Positions 32,128-42,089 of a stretch of DNA of 64,000 nt are shown piece by piece. Below the pieces are notes generated by a model. That model saw only the letters and a list, made by a program, of their open reading frames with translations, was not told where the DNA came from and did no database searches. Both the position numbers and the translations under genes were made by a program. Origin of the DNA: Agapetus fuscipes (taxonomy: Eukaryota > Arthropoda > Insecta > Trichoptera > Glossosomatidae); assembly GCA_951799405.1 (NCBI GenBank), contig OX637356.1:10563229-10627228 (forward strand), read 5' to 3'. Each line of letters starts with the position of its first letter. Within the stretch, counting starts at the first letter, position 1.

Positions 32128-32272
32128 TCACACTTCAACTGAAGTGGTTAATGTACTCGTAAGTCCAGCGCATTTACCTGTAAAAATACCTACCAGGGTC
32201 CACTCGCGCCATGCTACTCCTTCGGGGAAAACTTAGCTAGAATTTACACTATACGTGTAGCTTAGCTATGTT
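32128..32272 (+). mobile_element. SINE-B 3' part
   Basis: 'cacttcaactgaagtgg' to 'gtgtagcttagc', diverged. Confidence 0.7.
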
Positions 32273-32371
32273 ATTTAGCGGATAATGCCATTTACTAAAG
32301 CAGTATAATTTTAAACGATCGTTGTTATTGATATCATCAAAATTAATAGATCATTTACTGTCCAGCCAGCG

Positions 32372-32404
32372 CACAGACAAGTATTTCTACCCAAAACGTG
32401 GCCA
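32372..32404 (+). repeat. Left terminal inverted repeat of the Transib-like element
   Basis: 33 bp starting CACAGACAAGTATTTCTACC and ending in ACGTGGCCA. It differs from the right end at one position. Confidence 0.93.
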
Positions 32405-32638
32405 TAAATCAAAATTTTCAACTTTCACTCCTAGCGGCAACATTGTGTCCCAAAGCAGGATAGATAACGTGACCACCCTTAAATGAACTCGTTACCCGAA
32501 TTGGTCACCCCAGTCCGTGGCAGCACCAGTCGGAACCTAGAACTCGCAGATGACGTTCATTTTTTTTCGCGACATTTCACAAACAACTGTTCTTTTGCTG
32601 TGTGTTTTCGTATGTTAAAAGTGAATACTGTGACAAAA

Positions 32639-34229
32639 ATGAATATGGATATCGTAGATCAGGGTATGTACAGTATTTTGAATGTTAATTTATTTGTGTT
32701 TCAATCTTTGTTCAATTATATCGAGTAGTTTAACTATTTACTTAAAATATTTTATCTTTTTCGTCTTTTTGAACCAACATTAGTCTTTTTGAATATATGC
32801 AACAGCCCGCAACAGTATCAGACCTGCTTGGCATTATACTTTAATATATCTTCTATAACTCCAGCTATCAAAAACATTCACAAGTTTTCACATCGCAGAA
32901 AAAAATACTTATGAACCCACTCTTTAGTGGTGATTCTAAATAACATATTTTTGTATTGTTGCAGACATTGCTCATTCTGTCGTGTCTATGAGCAGAAAAC
33001 AGCTACATGAGTTGGTTAGAAGAAGTTCTCAACGATTGCTTGACAGAAAAATCGAAGATTTAACTGAAAAAATCGTGGATTTAACAAAGTGTCCTCCTAA
33101 AAAAATGGATGACCTTCAAAAAATTATAAAGGTGTTCAAAGTTGTGTATCAACGAAAATGGCTTGCGTGTAATAGTACCGAAGCTCGTTTCCTAGAAAAT
33201 AACAACGAATGGCTTAGCGAAGAAATTGCATTACCTGCTGGACCGATTCCCGGAAGTTCGAAAGGCCGCCCGAGTAAAGAATTCTGGGAATCCAGTGATC
33301 GAACAAAGCGTCGCAAAACAATGGATCTTCGAAATAATGTGCCCGTTGAAGAACTAACATACGCTGCACAAATGAGTCAAAGGTCAGCGGGTAACAAGGA
33401 TGTCGCTAAGGTGATACAAGAAGTGACCAAATCTCCAACGAGGGCTATGAAATTCCGTAAAGTAGCTATGATTCGTAGTAAAACCAAAACTACCAGGAAA
33501 CATACTCCAGAGGTAGCTTTGAGCATATATGTCGAAGCTAGTATGACTGTTAGTCAATACGAGGTCATTCATCAGGCCAACAAAGAGGTATATCCATGCT
33601 ATACCTATGTACAAAGGGCTAAAGATGATTGTTACCCACCAAAAAACGTCAGTGAGACAGTTGCATAAGTGAAACTTCAAGATTTAGTGGATCACACATC
33701 ATCACGACTCTGTAAATATTTGGAACCAGTTCTCCAACAGTGTTTTCAGTACACAGACACAGTTTTAACCCTTATATATAAGTGGGGGTGTGATGGATCA
33801 ACTCAAACACAATACAAACAAAAATTCGAAGAAGACGCCAATAGTGATGCCAACATATTTATGAGTTCTCTTGTGCCCCTTCGTCTGATGTGTGCAGATA
33901 AAATTATATGGCAAAATATTCAACCATCATCACCAAGGTATTGCAGACCAATACGGATCCGTTATGTCAAGGAAGACAGAGATATAACCAATGAAGAAAT
34001 CAACTACATTGAAAACCAGGCCCGAAATCTTCAAGTAACTAATGTAACTAATACATTAAGAGTAAACCATGTACTTCTTCCAACAATGGTCGATGGAAAA
34101 GTATGCAACGCAGCCACTAATACTGCTTCCAAATTGCGTTGCTACATATGCGGTAAAACTTCGAAGAATTTTAACGATTTGTCATCTACAAACCTGGAAA
34201 ATCCTGCGACATTGAAAAAATCTTTTTAG
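32639..34229 (+). pseudogene. Transib/RAG1-like transposase, broken and C-terminally truncated
   Basis: Exon 1 (ATG at 32639, with another in-frame ATG at 32612) ends MDIVDQ at 32663. A GTATGT...TTGTTGCAG intron (32664-32964) joins it in frame to exon 2 from 32965. Exon 2 reads to a single in-frame TAA at 33666-33668 and then continues in the same frame to 34229. After the stop, YKWGCDGS places the first catalytic Asp at codon 33792-33794. VDGKVCNAATNTASKLRCYIC places the second Asp at 34092-34094, followed 16 residues later by a CxxC. In RAG1 the same order is CDG (D600), YDE (D708), then CxxC 19 residues on. The third acidic residue and the whole C-terminal third are missing (about 430 codons, against 600-700 in Transib transposases), so the protein cannot be active. 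A downstream internal deletion is the likely cause. A domesticated RAG1-like gene is less likely, because the terminal repeats are intact. Confidence 0.82.
32664..32964 (+). other. Predicted intron in the transposase gene
   Basis: GTATGT donor and a T-rich TTTTTGTATTGTTGCAG acceptor. Removing 301 bp keeps the frame across the junction (Q, then D from G plus AC). Confidence 0.65.
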
Positions 34230-34519
34230 TTAAAATAAGTTATTCATAGGATGTGCTACTTATTGATTGTTAGTTTTATTTAATATGTGTTTTGTATTTC
34301 CTTTATGTACCTAACATAAGATCATATTTAGATATACCTGTGTGGATTAAAATAAAAAATAAAAATAATAAATATTTGCCAAAGACTTACTTTTTTATTT
34401 TTCGTAAAATTAAGTAGGTAGGTACGTGGTAGGTACCTAATTTGCAGTGCTACATCATTCAAATCACGTTTTTAGTCATTTGGTACCCTGTTGACATAAA
34501 AAAAGTGACAAAATATTTT

Positions 34520-34552
34520 TGGCCACGTTTTAGGTAGAAATACTTGTCTGTG
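34520..34552 (-). repeat. Right terminal inverted repeat of the Transib-like element
   Basis: Complement of the left end over 33 bp with one C/T difference. It is followed by the CAGCG target duplication. Confidence 0.93.
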
Positions 34553-34557
34553 CAGCG

Positions 34558-35055
34558 TACAGAATTTAGTGGCCGGTTGCCATGACAGCGCTGCCCACTG
34601 GTCTTTACCATATAGCCTGGATAATACTTACATAATACCTATATACATTATATCATCCAAAAGATGACCTATATATTATACAGACTAAGTATTAGAATAT
34701 GTTTGACATAGTTAATACACGTATAATATATACCATACAAAATGTCGCTCCCAGACATCTTGCATAGGTTGCTTAAAATATTTTGGCTGCAAAGGGTCTA
34801 CTCCACAATGTCGAAGGACAAAAAGTGGCCCACATATTCATGGCAAAGAACATAACAAAAATACACAAAACATTCTTCTAACAGTTCAGTTTGTCCCTCT
34901 TTAGCGTACGAGAGAAACGTCATCTGATGGCGTCGGATACGACTCCGATGAAATGTTGAGGAACATTTTCTTCTGTTTGTAAAATGTCTAACAATAGTAA
35001 TTAGAATTTCAAATTATTCTTAAATATACATGTAATATAATTTTAAAATCAACTT
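34558..35055. other. No gene seen
   Basis: AT-rich unique-looking sequence. Confidence 0.45.
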
Positions 35056-35059
35056 TTTT

Positions 35060-35372
35060 TTAAAGATATCCTTTACGAGAGACTCCCTAGATTTCAGAGA
35101 CTAGGAGTTTATGACACTAATTGTTGTGTCGCACAGGTGTTTACGAGCTTGATCGTCGCAGCAAAGCGCCAGTACTCAAGCAAGACCCAGTTGCTGTAAG
35201 GTTGGATGGACCTTTAGTGATCAGTCCTTGGTAAAGGTTTTATGATTTTTTCAACCCAGCGAATAGCATATTTGAAAATATGAATGGTATATTTTTTGCG
35301 CTCCGCCGGGATTCAAACCCACGTCGTTCCATTTAAGAGTCCGAAGCGTTAACACTACACTACCTACAGGTC
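35060..35372 (-). mobile_element. SINE-D, longest copy
   Basis: Read on the minus strand, the tRNA head has A-box-like 'taggtagtgtagtgttaacg' (the TAGTGTAGTGGTTA of tRNA-Asp/Glu) and B box GGTTTGAATCCC near 35310-35320. The body follows, with 'caaatatgctattcgctggg' and 'ccatccaaccttacagcaac'. The outer 3' part reaches 35060 ('ctctgaaatctaggg'). Present in about six places in the window. Confidence 0.8.
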
Positions 35373-35999
35373 AATCAACAATTTAAATTATTTTTATACG
35401 TCCATCTAGCCTTCTAACATTTCAACGACCAAGGTGATTTCAACCACAGAGGGCTACTGAGGTGTGATTGACACAAAAACAGCGCTCACCAAATAAACCA
35501 ACCTCGAACAAGTATAAAAATGAAGTTTCAATGTACCTACACATCTTTGGCAATTCCCCGAAAGCTTTGAAGTCACCTGAGCACAATACACAGCGCTGCA
35601 AACTTTGTCTAGTTGCTTGGAATTAACAGTCAAAGTTAGTACATGCGGCCGCAAGTTCCAATAGTCACAGCGGTCTGGCGAGGAGATCGATATGCCCCAC
35701 AAAGGGATGCCCGGTGAGATAATTGAATGGACTGGCCGCTTTGTGATTTAGGACTAGCCTGTGTGCTAGATCAGAGGGAAATGCACTGTGTACTATGCAC
35801 CAAAAGTCGTAGAATTTGCTTATTTTCAAATATTCAGTTTGATTTATTTATTTCTATTAAAATGAAAGATTAGAAAGTTAGAAAGGATCTACAATCAATG
35901 AAGTACTTTTTTGTTTTTGAAAATATTGTGATAAATTGATACCTCCTCAAAGGTAAAGCTTAGGAAGTGACGTGAAAAGTTGACATGGTTTCTCAGATA
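35373..35999. other. No gene seen; small shared repeat
   Basis: 35454-35510 is the complement of 56025-56075 ('gagcgctgtttttgtg'), so a short dispersed repeat lies here. No coding evidence. Confidence 0.4.
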
Positions 36000-36009
36000 A
36001 CCGTTTTGA

Positions 36010-36880
36010 ACGATATAATCACTTCACTTTATTGATGCAGAAACATTTGAATATGCTTCTATAATTTGGAACCCTCATTGCAAAGTTTACATAAATAATG
36101 TTGAACGGATTCAGCTTAAGTTTTTGTCTTTTATCAATTTCAGATTTGGTCAATTTCAGTACTCAATGCAGTCACTTGAATTCAGGAGGATTATTGCTGA
36201 TCAATTGTTCTTGTATAAAATGGTCAACAATGTGATTGATTGTCCAGACTTGATATCAGGTCTCTATTACACTATACCAAGTAGAACGAGACTTCAATCT
36301 ACGTTTCATCTACCCATCCCTAACACCAATTATAGGAAAAATGATTTTTATTATAGGGCCTGTAAATATTACAATACCGTACTCTCTGTCCATGCTGATA
36401 TATTTAACCTTGATTTTAATGAATTCAAAAAAGCATTGCTGAGTTTGTGGTAATGGAATTACCATCTTGTTTACAGTGTCACTACCATAGTTTTTACAGT
36501 TATCCAACTAAATTTGATATTTGAAAGCGGGGCTTGTATTGTTCTCGTGTGTAAGTGCTACTATGAGGATTTCTTTATTGCTGTGTATGATATTAATATT
36601 TAATTGTTTAAACACGTAGTTAATAAAATGTGCTCATGATGTGTGGATGTATGGAGGTGTGTATGTGTGCCTGTATGTTGATATTTTTTTTTATGAAAGT
36701 ATCAATTGCTTTTTGAAGATTCAATGATTTTGTTATTACTATTATTAATATTATTGTTATTAACGGAAAATGTAGAGACAATTTTTTCAATTATTTATTA
36801 ATCTACTGATGTTATTGTAATTATGCGAAGAAATTTGTTGTTTTTTTCCTGAATAAAATAAAATAAAATAAAAAATTGTG
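36010..36880 (+). pseudogene. Jockey-like LINE reverse-transcriptase C-terminus with 3' tail
   Basis: After a stop at 36016-36018 the frame is open to 36451-36453. It reads ETFEYASIIWNPHCKVYINN, VERIQLKFL, then SLEFRRIIADQLFLYKMVNN, DCPDLIS and PIPNTNYRKNDFYYRACKYY. The order (LEYAS..WxP, then I.R.ERVQ..F, then L..RR...L..L.K..N, then TNY....) is that of the region after the catalytic core in Jockey-type non-LTR ORFs. Only this end survives. A ~400 bp 3' UTR closes with TAAAA repeats at 36853-36874. One ORF with no frameshift, so the copy is not very old. Confidence 0.8.
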
Positions 36881-36889
36881 CAGAAAGCG

Positions 36890-37074
36890 CTGTGAGATTG
36901 CACAGGAAATAATATAATATAATTTCGATATCGCCTAGTGTACGAAGTGGATGATATTTTTTTGTGCACCACAGATTATTATTAGTTACAGTGCACCCTC
37001 ACAGTTATGAACACGCTTGGAGAAACTCTATTGTTAGATTTTTAAATCTGATTCGATTAAATAACGTCCTCCCA
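36890..37074. other. No gene seen
   Basis: AT-rich spacer. Confidence 0.35.
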
Positions 37075-37225
37075 GTGCTTGTTTGTCCAATGCCCAACAT
37101 AGGTAATTTCACATGAGCAATGTTTGTATGTTTACTGGATCTATATGTGTCTTATGAAAGTAGAAAATAAAAAAATAAGCAAAACAACTCTCACAGAATC
37201 TGGTTCTACGTTTTTTTCTTTGCTG
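37075..37225 (+). repeat. Repeat E, left part of a split copy
   Basis: 'agcaatgtttgtatgtttac' to 'ttttttctttgctgag'. The family sequence resumes at about 37487, after a LINE-A insertion. Confidence 0.65.
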
Positions 37226-37486
37226 AGATGGTTATTCCTTGACTGATAGGTTGGTATGCGGCTGACCACCCATACTGTAAAAAATGGTTCACTTTGCCAA
37301 TGTCACCCCTATTTCAGGGAAGGTCGGCAAGAGTTGCAGGGCTTATGTTCATTTGAGATTGGGTTTTTTATATTGTAGGTCTACATGCGGCATGTGTAAG
37401 CGCAAAATTATGCGTGTCTGCTTGTGGGAATGCATTTAATATGAATCTCAAATGATACATATCTTTGCAGTTTAGATTTAGATTCT
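37226..37486 (+). mobile_element. LINE-A 3'-end inserted in repeat E
   Basis: Complete tail unit from 'attccttgactgataggttg' to 'cagtttagatttagatt'. It breaks repeat E between two blocks that are contiguous at 18250 and 56660. Confidence 0.9.
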
Positions 37487-37575
37487 AAGTGTAGGATTTG
37501 ATTATTAAGACGATTTCATTGAAAGGTCATCGATGAATCAAATGATAGATAAGCCAATCCAGCACAGGAGGACGA
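37487..37575 (+). repeat. Repeat E, right part of a split copy
   Basis: 'gtgtaggatttgatta' and 'gaatcaaatgatagataagc' match the end of the 18040-18350 copy. Confidence 0.6.
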
Positions 37576-37690
37576 AATGTCTTTTTAGGCTTATTTAAGA
37601 GCTTTATACTCGGAGTCACAGGGTTTTGCACCACGGCATATCTAATATCTATATATATCTGATTTTTGAGTTCAAAATGTAATGAAATGA

Positions 37691-37699
37691 ACTTACCTG
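37691..37699 (-). other. Splice donor
   Basis: CAG|GTAAGT on the minus strand, a full match to the consensus, at the end of the GC-rich open frame. Confidence 0.65.
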
Positions 37700-38104
37700 A
37701 TTGTGAGAATAATAGTCAGGCGTGCCGGCAGATCCATTCGAGTAGCGAAACCTATACGGACTATGCACGGGACATCCCCTAAAAGGTGGTGGAGGATCCG
37801 GTCTGGGAGGAGGTCTCTCGCACCAGTGACCTCCGCATTCATGTCTCCCTCCACCGTGCAGGATGGTGCTTCCATGGAGGGAACTTCCTCGGATCCTTCT
37901 CTCGCACATGCCCACGTGGGGTGGCATCGCATGCACGTGCCCAAGCTGCCCTAGGGAACCATGAGACAGGGACCCCATGAAGGCCAGGTTGCCTGGGCAG
38001 GGCGGGGGCGGGAAGTGACCGGGGCATGCGTGCGAGTGGAGGTGCCCCGCCCACCGGCTCCCCCCGCCCCCCTCCTCGTACGGATCCAATTCGGGGCTAT
38101 CCAC
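37697..38104 (-). CDS. Probable exon of an unidentified host gene
   Basis: About 136 codons open on the minus strand in a sharply GC-rich, CpG-containing block, unlike everything around it. The frame starts ...DSPELDPYEEGGGG and is rich in His, Gly and Pro (PPRPDPPPPFRG, HSPYRFRYSNGSAG). It ends YYSHNQ at a consensus donor CAG|GTAAGT (37697/37696), so it is spliced onward toward lower coordinates, beyond what I can link. There is no in-frame ATG at the 5' side: the frame reaches an upstream stop, with GTG at 38104. Either the first methionine is internal (FMGSL, about 37975-37980), or an acceptor such as 'ttgacag' near 38145 is used in a way I cannot resolve. No domain or signal peptide is recognised; probably disordered. 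No function assigned. Confidence 0.55.
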
Positions 38105-38149
38105 TCTTTCTTTTTTGTGATTCCCCTCGACGCATTTTTACACTGTCAA

Positions 38150-38640
38150 AGTAAACACAAGTTGGGAGGCATCACTTTAAAGCCTCTCTTAATTTTTTCA
38201 TTTTTTTTTACATTTTCACACAATTTACAATATTTATCATTTTTATTACAAAAACAAATAGTCAACGGTTAGAGATAATGTGAATTTTGCACTGACGCTT
38301 TTTTTTAACATTAACACATATTGTACAATATTTATTTTATTTCTTATTAAATTTTATTATAATACAAACACAAGTTGGGTGGTACAATTCCTCTCTTTCT
38401 CACAAATAATTATTTTTTAATCTTTTTTCCTACATTGTCACGTATTTTATTGTGTTTATTTATTTTATATCAATGAATGACATTATTTTTTAATTCACAA
38501 ATTGGTAGGCATTACTTTAAAATCTCCCGTTCTGACTTTTTTTTTTACAAGCTCACTTACTGTACAATTTTTATTAAGATTACCGAATTGGGAGGCATGT
38601 CTTAAAAACCTGTGCTTCTCACTGCCTATCTTTTCATGTT
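38150..38640. repeat. Degenerate tandem repeat upstream of the exon
   Basis: Four imperfect starts of 'acaagttgggaggcat.actt' (about 38155, 38369, 38499, 38582). Each is followed by a T-rich run and 'tacaatatttat'-like words, with irregular spacing. It lies on the 5' side of the exon at 37697-38104. Confidence 0.6.
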
Positions 38641-39343
38641 TTTACAATACCAATAATTTTTGTTACAAAAAATAGGCTTTTCAATGCTATGTAAGGTCAA
38701 TGTTTAATTTTGTCTGATTTGCCATTCTACATTATTTTGTCACTGTTTCATTTTATGACATCCTGCATTTTATTAAAGAATATTTGCACTTATAACACCT
38801 TCATTTCTATGGGAGAAAAATGACACAAATTAGAATAAATTATTATGTAAGAAAATTATGTGATATTTTTTTTTTTTAAAATACAGCGTTTTTATAAAAC
38901 AGATCAAAGCTATAAAAATGAAAGTGCTTGTTTTTTTCCAAATCAAATAAAGCGAGTTTATCGAGCAATTTTGTACGTTATTTTGCGCAAAAAAAAAATG
39001 AAATTGAATTGACGTATTTGTATTTTAAAATTGCGTTTAATTTGATGAAATGCATCAAAAATAATTGAATTCACATGAGTCACCAAACGCATATTTTATT
39101 TGATTGATTTTACTTGAAAAAAAAACAGGAAATATATCATTAAACATGAATTGAATGGAAAAACGTGTAATTTAGTTGAACATGAATAGTAAGAATTTTA
39201 GCACCGAGTATGAACGTGATAGAAAATGATTAAAAAGTTAATTAATTAATCTCACTACACGTTGACGTTGTACTTACATTATAAAATAAACGCTTCAAAC
39301 TGTCAAATTTTAAAAATGAACGTTAAAGAGGGTATCTAGTCTT
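38641..39343. other. No gene seen
   Basis: Very AT-rich. Confidence 0.5.
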
Positions 39344-39600
39344 AATCTAAATCTAAGCTGCAAAGATATGTATCATTTGAGATTCATACTAAATGCATTC
39401 CCACAAGCAGACACGCATAATTTCGCGCTCACACATGCCGCATGTGGACCTACAATATAAAAAACCCAATCTCAAATAAACATAAGCCCTGCAACTCTTG
39501 CCGACCTTCCCTGAAACAGGGATGACATTGGCAAAGTGAACAATTTTTTACGGTATGGCAGGTCAACCTCATACCAACCTATCAGTCAAGGAATATAATA
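39344..39600 (-). mobile_element. LINE-A 3'-end copy
   Basis: Complete tail unit, close to the 5490 and 20086 copies. Confidence 0.9.
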
Positions 39601-39756
39601 TGTTAACATATAAATGAAATTTCAGGTGTAAGGGCAGACATCTAATTGCCCTTGAGACTTTGGATTCATAAACATAAGCATTGTGATTCTTATAGTTTTC
39701 TCAATGTTTAAATTCCTGCTGCTTTGCCTTTTTTATCAACGAATTGTTCCTAATTC

Positions 39757-39955
39757 CTTGACTTATAGGTTGGTTAGTGTAAACGGTAAGTGCAATATTT
39801 ATGTACGATGAAAATTCAGACCTTAACAAGAGCATACGTCCTGCAACTCTTGCCTTAATGGGAGTAGCATTAACAATCTATTAAATAAATCGAAAATGTA
39901 AATAAAAATCACAATTCATATTGAATGCATACCCACAAGTCAATAATTGTGTAAG
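39757..39955. mobile_element. LINE-A fragments, rearranged
   Basis: A plus-strand start ('ttccttgacttataggttgg', 39757-39776) is followed by minus-strand pieces ('gtcctgcaactcttgcctta', 'tgcatacccacaagt'). Confidence 0.55.
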
Positions 39956-39997
39956 TAAGCGTTTACACATGATATATAAAAACATGTAGGTAGGTAT

Positions 39998-40245
39998 TAT
40001 GGCCAAGGGGGCCAAGTGGGCTGATCTTTCTAGCGTGTTTGGAATAAAACAACGTTTTTGTCCTGGGTCCTTTGATCATAACTTTGACCCAGGTTTGACA
40101 CATGTTATTGGTAATTATTAATGAATAATTCATCAAATAAACAAAAATGATTTATTAATTGATAATATTAATACTTGTTTCTGGCCAGGCAGAATGGGTT
40201 GGTGAATTGCATTCCTCTTCACAAATTAAATTTACAAAAAAAAAA
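39998..40245 (+). mobile_element. SINE-C, plus strand
   Basis: The head 'tggccaagggggccaagtgg' (A-box side) is present, but the B box is degraded ('tttttgtcctgggtcc'). Then the AT palindrome, and the 3' end 'gcattcctcttcacaaatt' with an A-run. Confidence 0.78.
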
Positions 40246-40665
40246 AAAAAATGTAAGCTTACAAAGTAATAACCCGAACTTCAAATATTTTTATTCTCTT
40301 ACGATATGGGTTGTCAGCCTCACACCAGCTTCCAATTCAACAAATCCAGAGATTTGAAAATGATGAATGAATAAAAAATAACACGAAACTTCAATAACTT
40401 TTCGACATGCGTACCTAATTGAAAAAAAAACGAAATCCGCTTTTACCTGTGTCAGTTTAGCCGTGTTTGCGAATGCTGCCGGAAAAGCCGTAAATCAAAG
40501 AAACGCCCGTGCAAGTTTCGCTCGCGGGTCTGAGGTCATATTTACACACCATGGTTTTTTGTGTGTTTAGACCCACAATGGGTTTGCCACATAGGTGGGT
40601 ACGCAGGTATGCCCTTAAATGGTTACATTCATTTGCAATTTATGTTTTAGTATTTTAGACTTTTT
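40246..40665. other. No gene seen
   Basis: 40470-40610 has moderate GC but no recognisable frame. Confidence 0.4.
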
Positions 40666-40885
40666 TTAAGAAATCCTGTGCGGGAGAATCCTTAGATTTC
40701 AGAGACTCTAGGGTTCAATGGCACTTGTTTTAGTGCCGCAGATGTGTTTACGAGCTTGGTCGTCGCTAAAAAGCGCCAATACTCAAGCAAGACTGGATGG
40801 AACTTTAGTGACCAGTCTTTGGTAAAGGATTATGAATGTTTCACTCGAAGAGCGTATTTGAAAATATAATGTTATTTATCTCAGG
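40666..40885 (-). mobile_element. SINE-D without head
   Basis: Collinear with 35060-35290. The tRNA head is lost at about 40880. Confidence 0.7.
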
Positions 40886-41046
40886 TTGTCTTGATAACTA
40901 TGATGATTTCGTTTTGCAAAGGGTGCCAAAAAAGTCACTTTTGTAAAAAAAAAATAGGATAAAACCGCAATTTTAAAGCATTAGCCTTGACGTAATATTT
41001 TAATGAGTCACATTAGAGTTTCATAACACTTTGCGAGAGGACGTAA

Positions 41047-41118
41047 TTAAAACAGAGTTTGGTCCTGGCGAGAGGACAAATTAAAACAGAGTTTGGTCCT
41101 GGCGAGGGGGCAAATTAA
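41047..41118 (+). repeat. 34-bp direct repeat, two units
   Basis: 'attaaaacagagtttggtcc' plus 'tggcgag.gg.ca' twice in a row. Confidence 0.85.
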
Positions 41119-41420
41119 AAAAGGCGAGCCCACATGTGCCTGAGAAATGAAACCATAATGCGTGTACAGTGTCCGGTCCCACGATAGAACGACACAGTGA
41201 CAAAACCACGCAAGCCGTTAAAGACACCCTTCCCTCGCGACACGGCAATGGCAGCGAGAGTGAAATAGTTCCCAGAACAACATTCTGCATTATTCTTCCG
41301 CTTCGTCGAGCAGTGCTTGGCTGCAAAGTGGCTTGTCCCAAATCACTTTATCAGCCAGTTTCTTACTGGCCCCGGAACTTTAAAGCCTAACAACATTAGC
41401 TGAGTATCCCATTCATCCTA
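41119..41420. other. GC-richer stretch, no gene recognised
   Basis: Short frames on both strands; none is convincing. Confidence 0.35.
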
Positions 41421-41974
41421 TCAGCAGAGTGTCCTTGCGGTGCCAGCTCCCAGGACGTGCCTCACATCTTTTTAAAAAAAAAAAAAAAAAATAGATTTGT
41501 GAAGAGGAATGCAATTCACCAACCTATTCTGCCTGGCCAGAAACTGGTATTAATATCATCATTTGATAATTCATCATTGTTTATTATTAATGAATTATTA
41601 AATAATAATTACCCAATAACATCTGTTGAACCAGGGTCAAAGTTAAAGTCAAGTGACCCAAGCGGGGATCGAACCAACGTTGTTCCATTCGAAACACGCT
41701 AGAAAGATCAGCCCTCTTGGCCCCCGCGGCTATAACCCCGACATCTTGTGGCACTGTCCATTGCAACACGCTGATCGGGTTGCGCTCTTTCCTGTAGTAC
41801 GGTCACAGCTTCAGTAATATCGAACCATATATTTCGAGTCATGTGCACGCCTCTGACCGTGCGGTTCTTGTTTTGTCGTGCCGTTGCTTTTACTTCACGG
41901 GAAAGCCTTCCGCCACTTGTGAGAATATATGGATTTGTATGAACGTCCATGTGCTGTGGGTCCTTCTGACACAC
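41421..41974 (-). pseudogene. Unidentified coding-like stretch split by a SINE-C
   Basis: On the minus strand, 41974 to 41745 reads SGGRLSREVKATARQNKNRT and EAVTVLQERAQPDQRVAMDS. If the SINE at 41471-41740 and one copy of its ACATCTT duplication are removed, the frame runs on across the junction for about 15 more codons to a stop near 41421. The composition is protein-like and less AT-rich than the surroundings. No family recognised; it could be an old transposon or host exon end. Confidence 0.35.
41471..41740 (-). mobile_element. SINE-C, recent insertion with 7-bp duplication
   Basis: Near-identical to 3187-3441. ACATCTT flanks it at 41464-41470 and 41741-41747, and the 3' end has a run of about 20 A on the plus strand. 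It carries the B box GGTTCGATCCCC and a complete head. Confidence 0.9.
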
Positions 41975-41994
41975 AGGACTTGTTTGAGGAGGGT

Positions 41995-42085
41995 TTTAGC
42001 ATGCATGACATAACAACACATGACAGAACGATACTCAACAGAATGACATATGACAGAACATCACAATGACTGTAAATTACATGTC
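41995..42085. repeat. CATGACAGAA-type repeats, left
   Basis: Four to five loose copies of 'acatgacagaac'. The complementary words ('gttctgtcatgt') lie at 42640-42735, so the pair forms loose inverted flanks. Confidence 0.6.
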
Positions 42086-42089
42086 AAAA

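Larger units (their letters stand above)
32372..34552 (+). mobile_element. Transib-like (RAG1-related) DNA transposon
   Basis: 2181 bp. Its 33-bp ends (32372-32404 and 34520-34552) are inverted copies with one mismatch. Both begin CACAGACAAG, and the first five bases equal those of the RAG recombination heptamer CACAGTG. CAGCG at 32367-32371 is repeated exactly at 34553-34557; 5-bp GC-rich duplications are characteristic of Transib. Inside lies a transposase gene (32639-34229) with RAG1-type catalytic motifs, broken by a stop and lacking its C-terminal part. An A-rich region with AATAAA-like words at about 34349-34372 follows the coding region. The element is therefore non-autonomous now, but its ends are nearly perfect. 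Confidence 0.9.

Noticed and set aside
37703..37954. Plus-strand frames opposite the GC-rich exon
   Set aside because: They mirror the minus-strand frame that ends at a consensus splice donor and have no splice support of their own.
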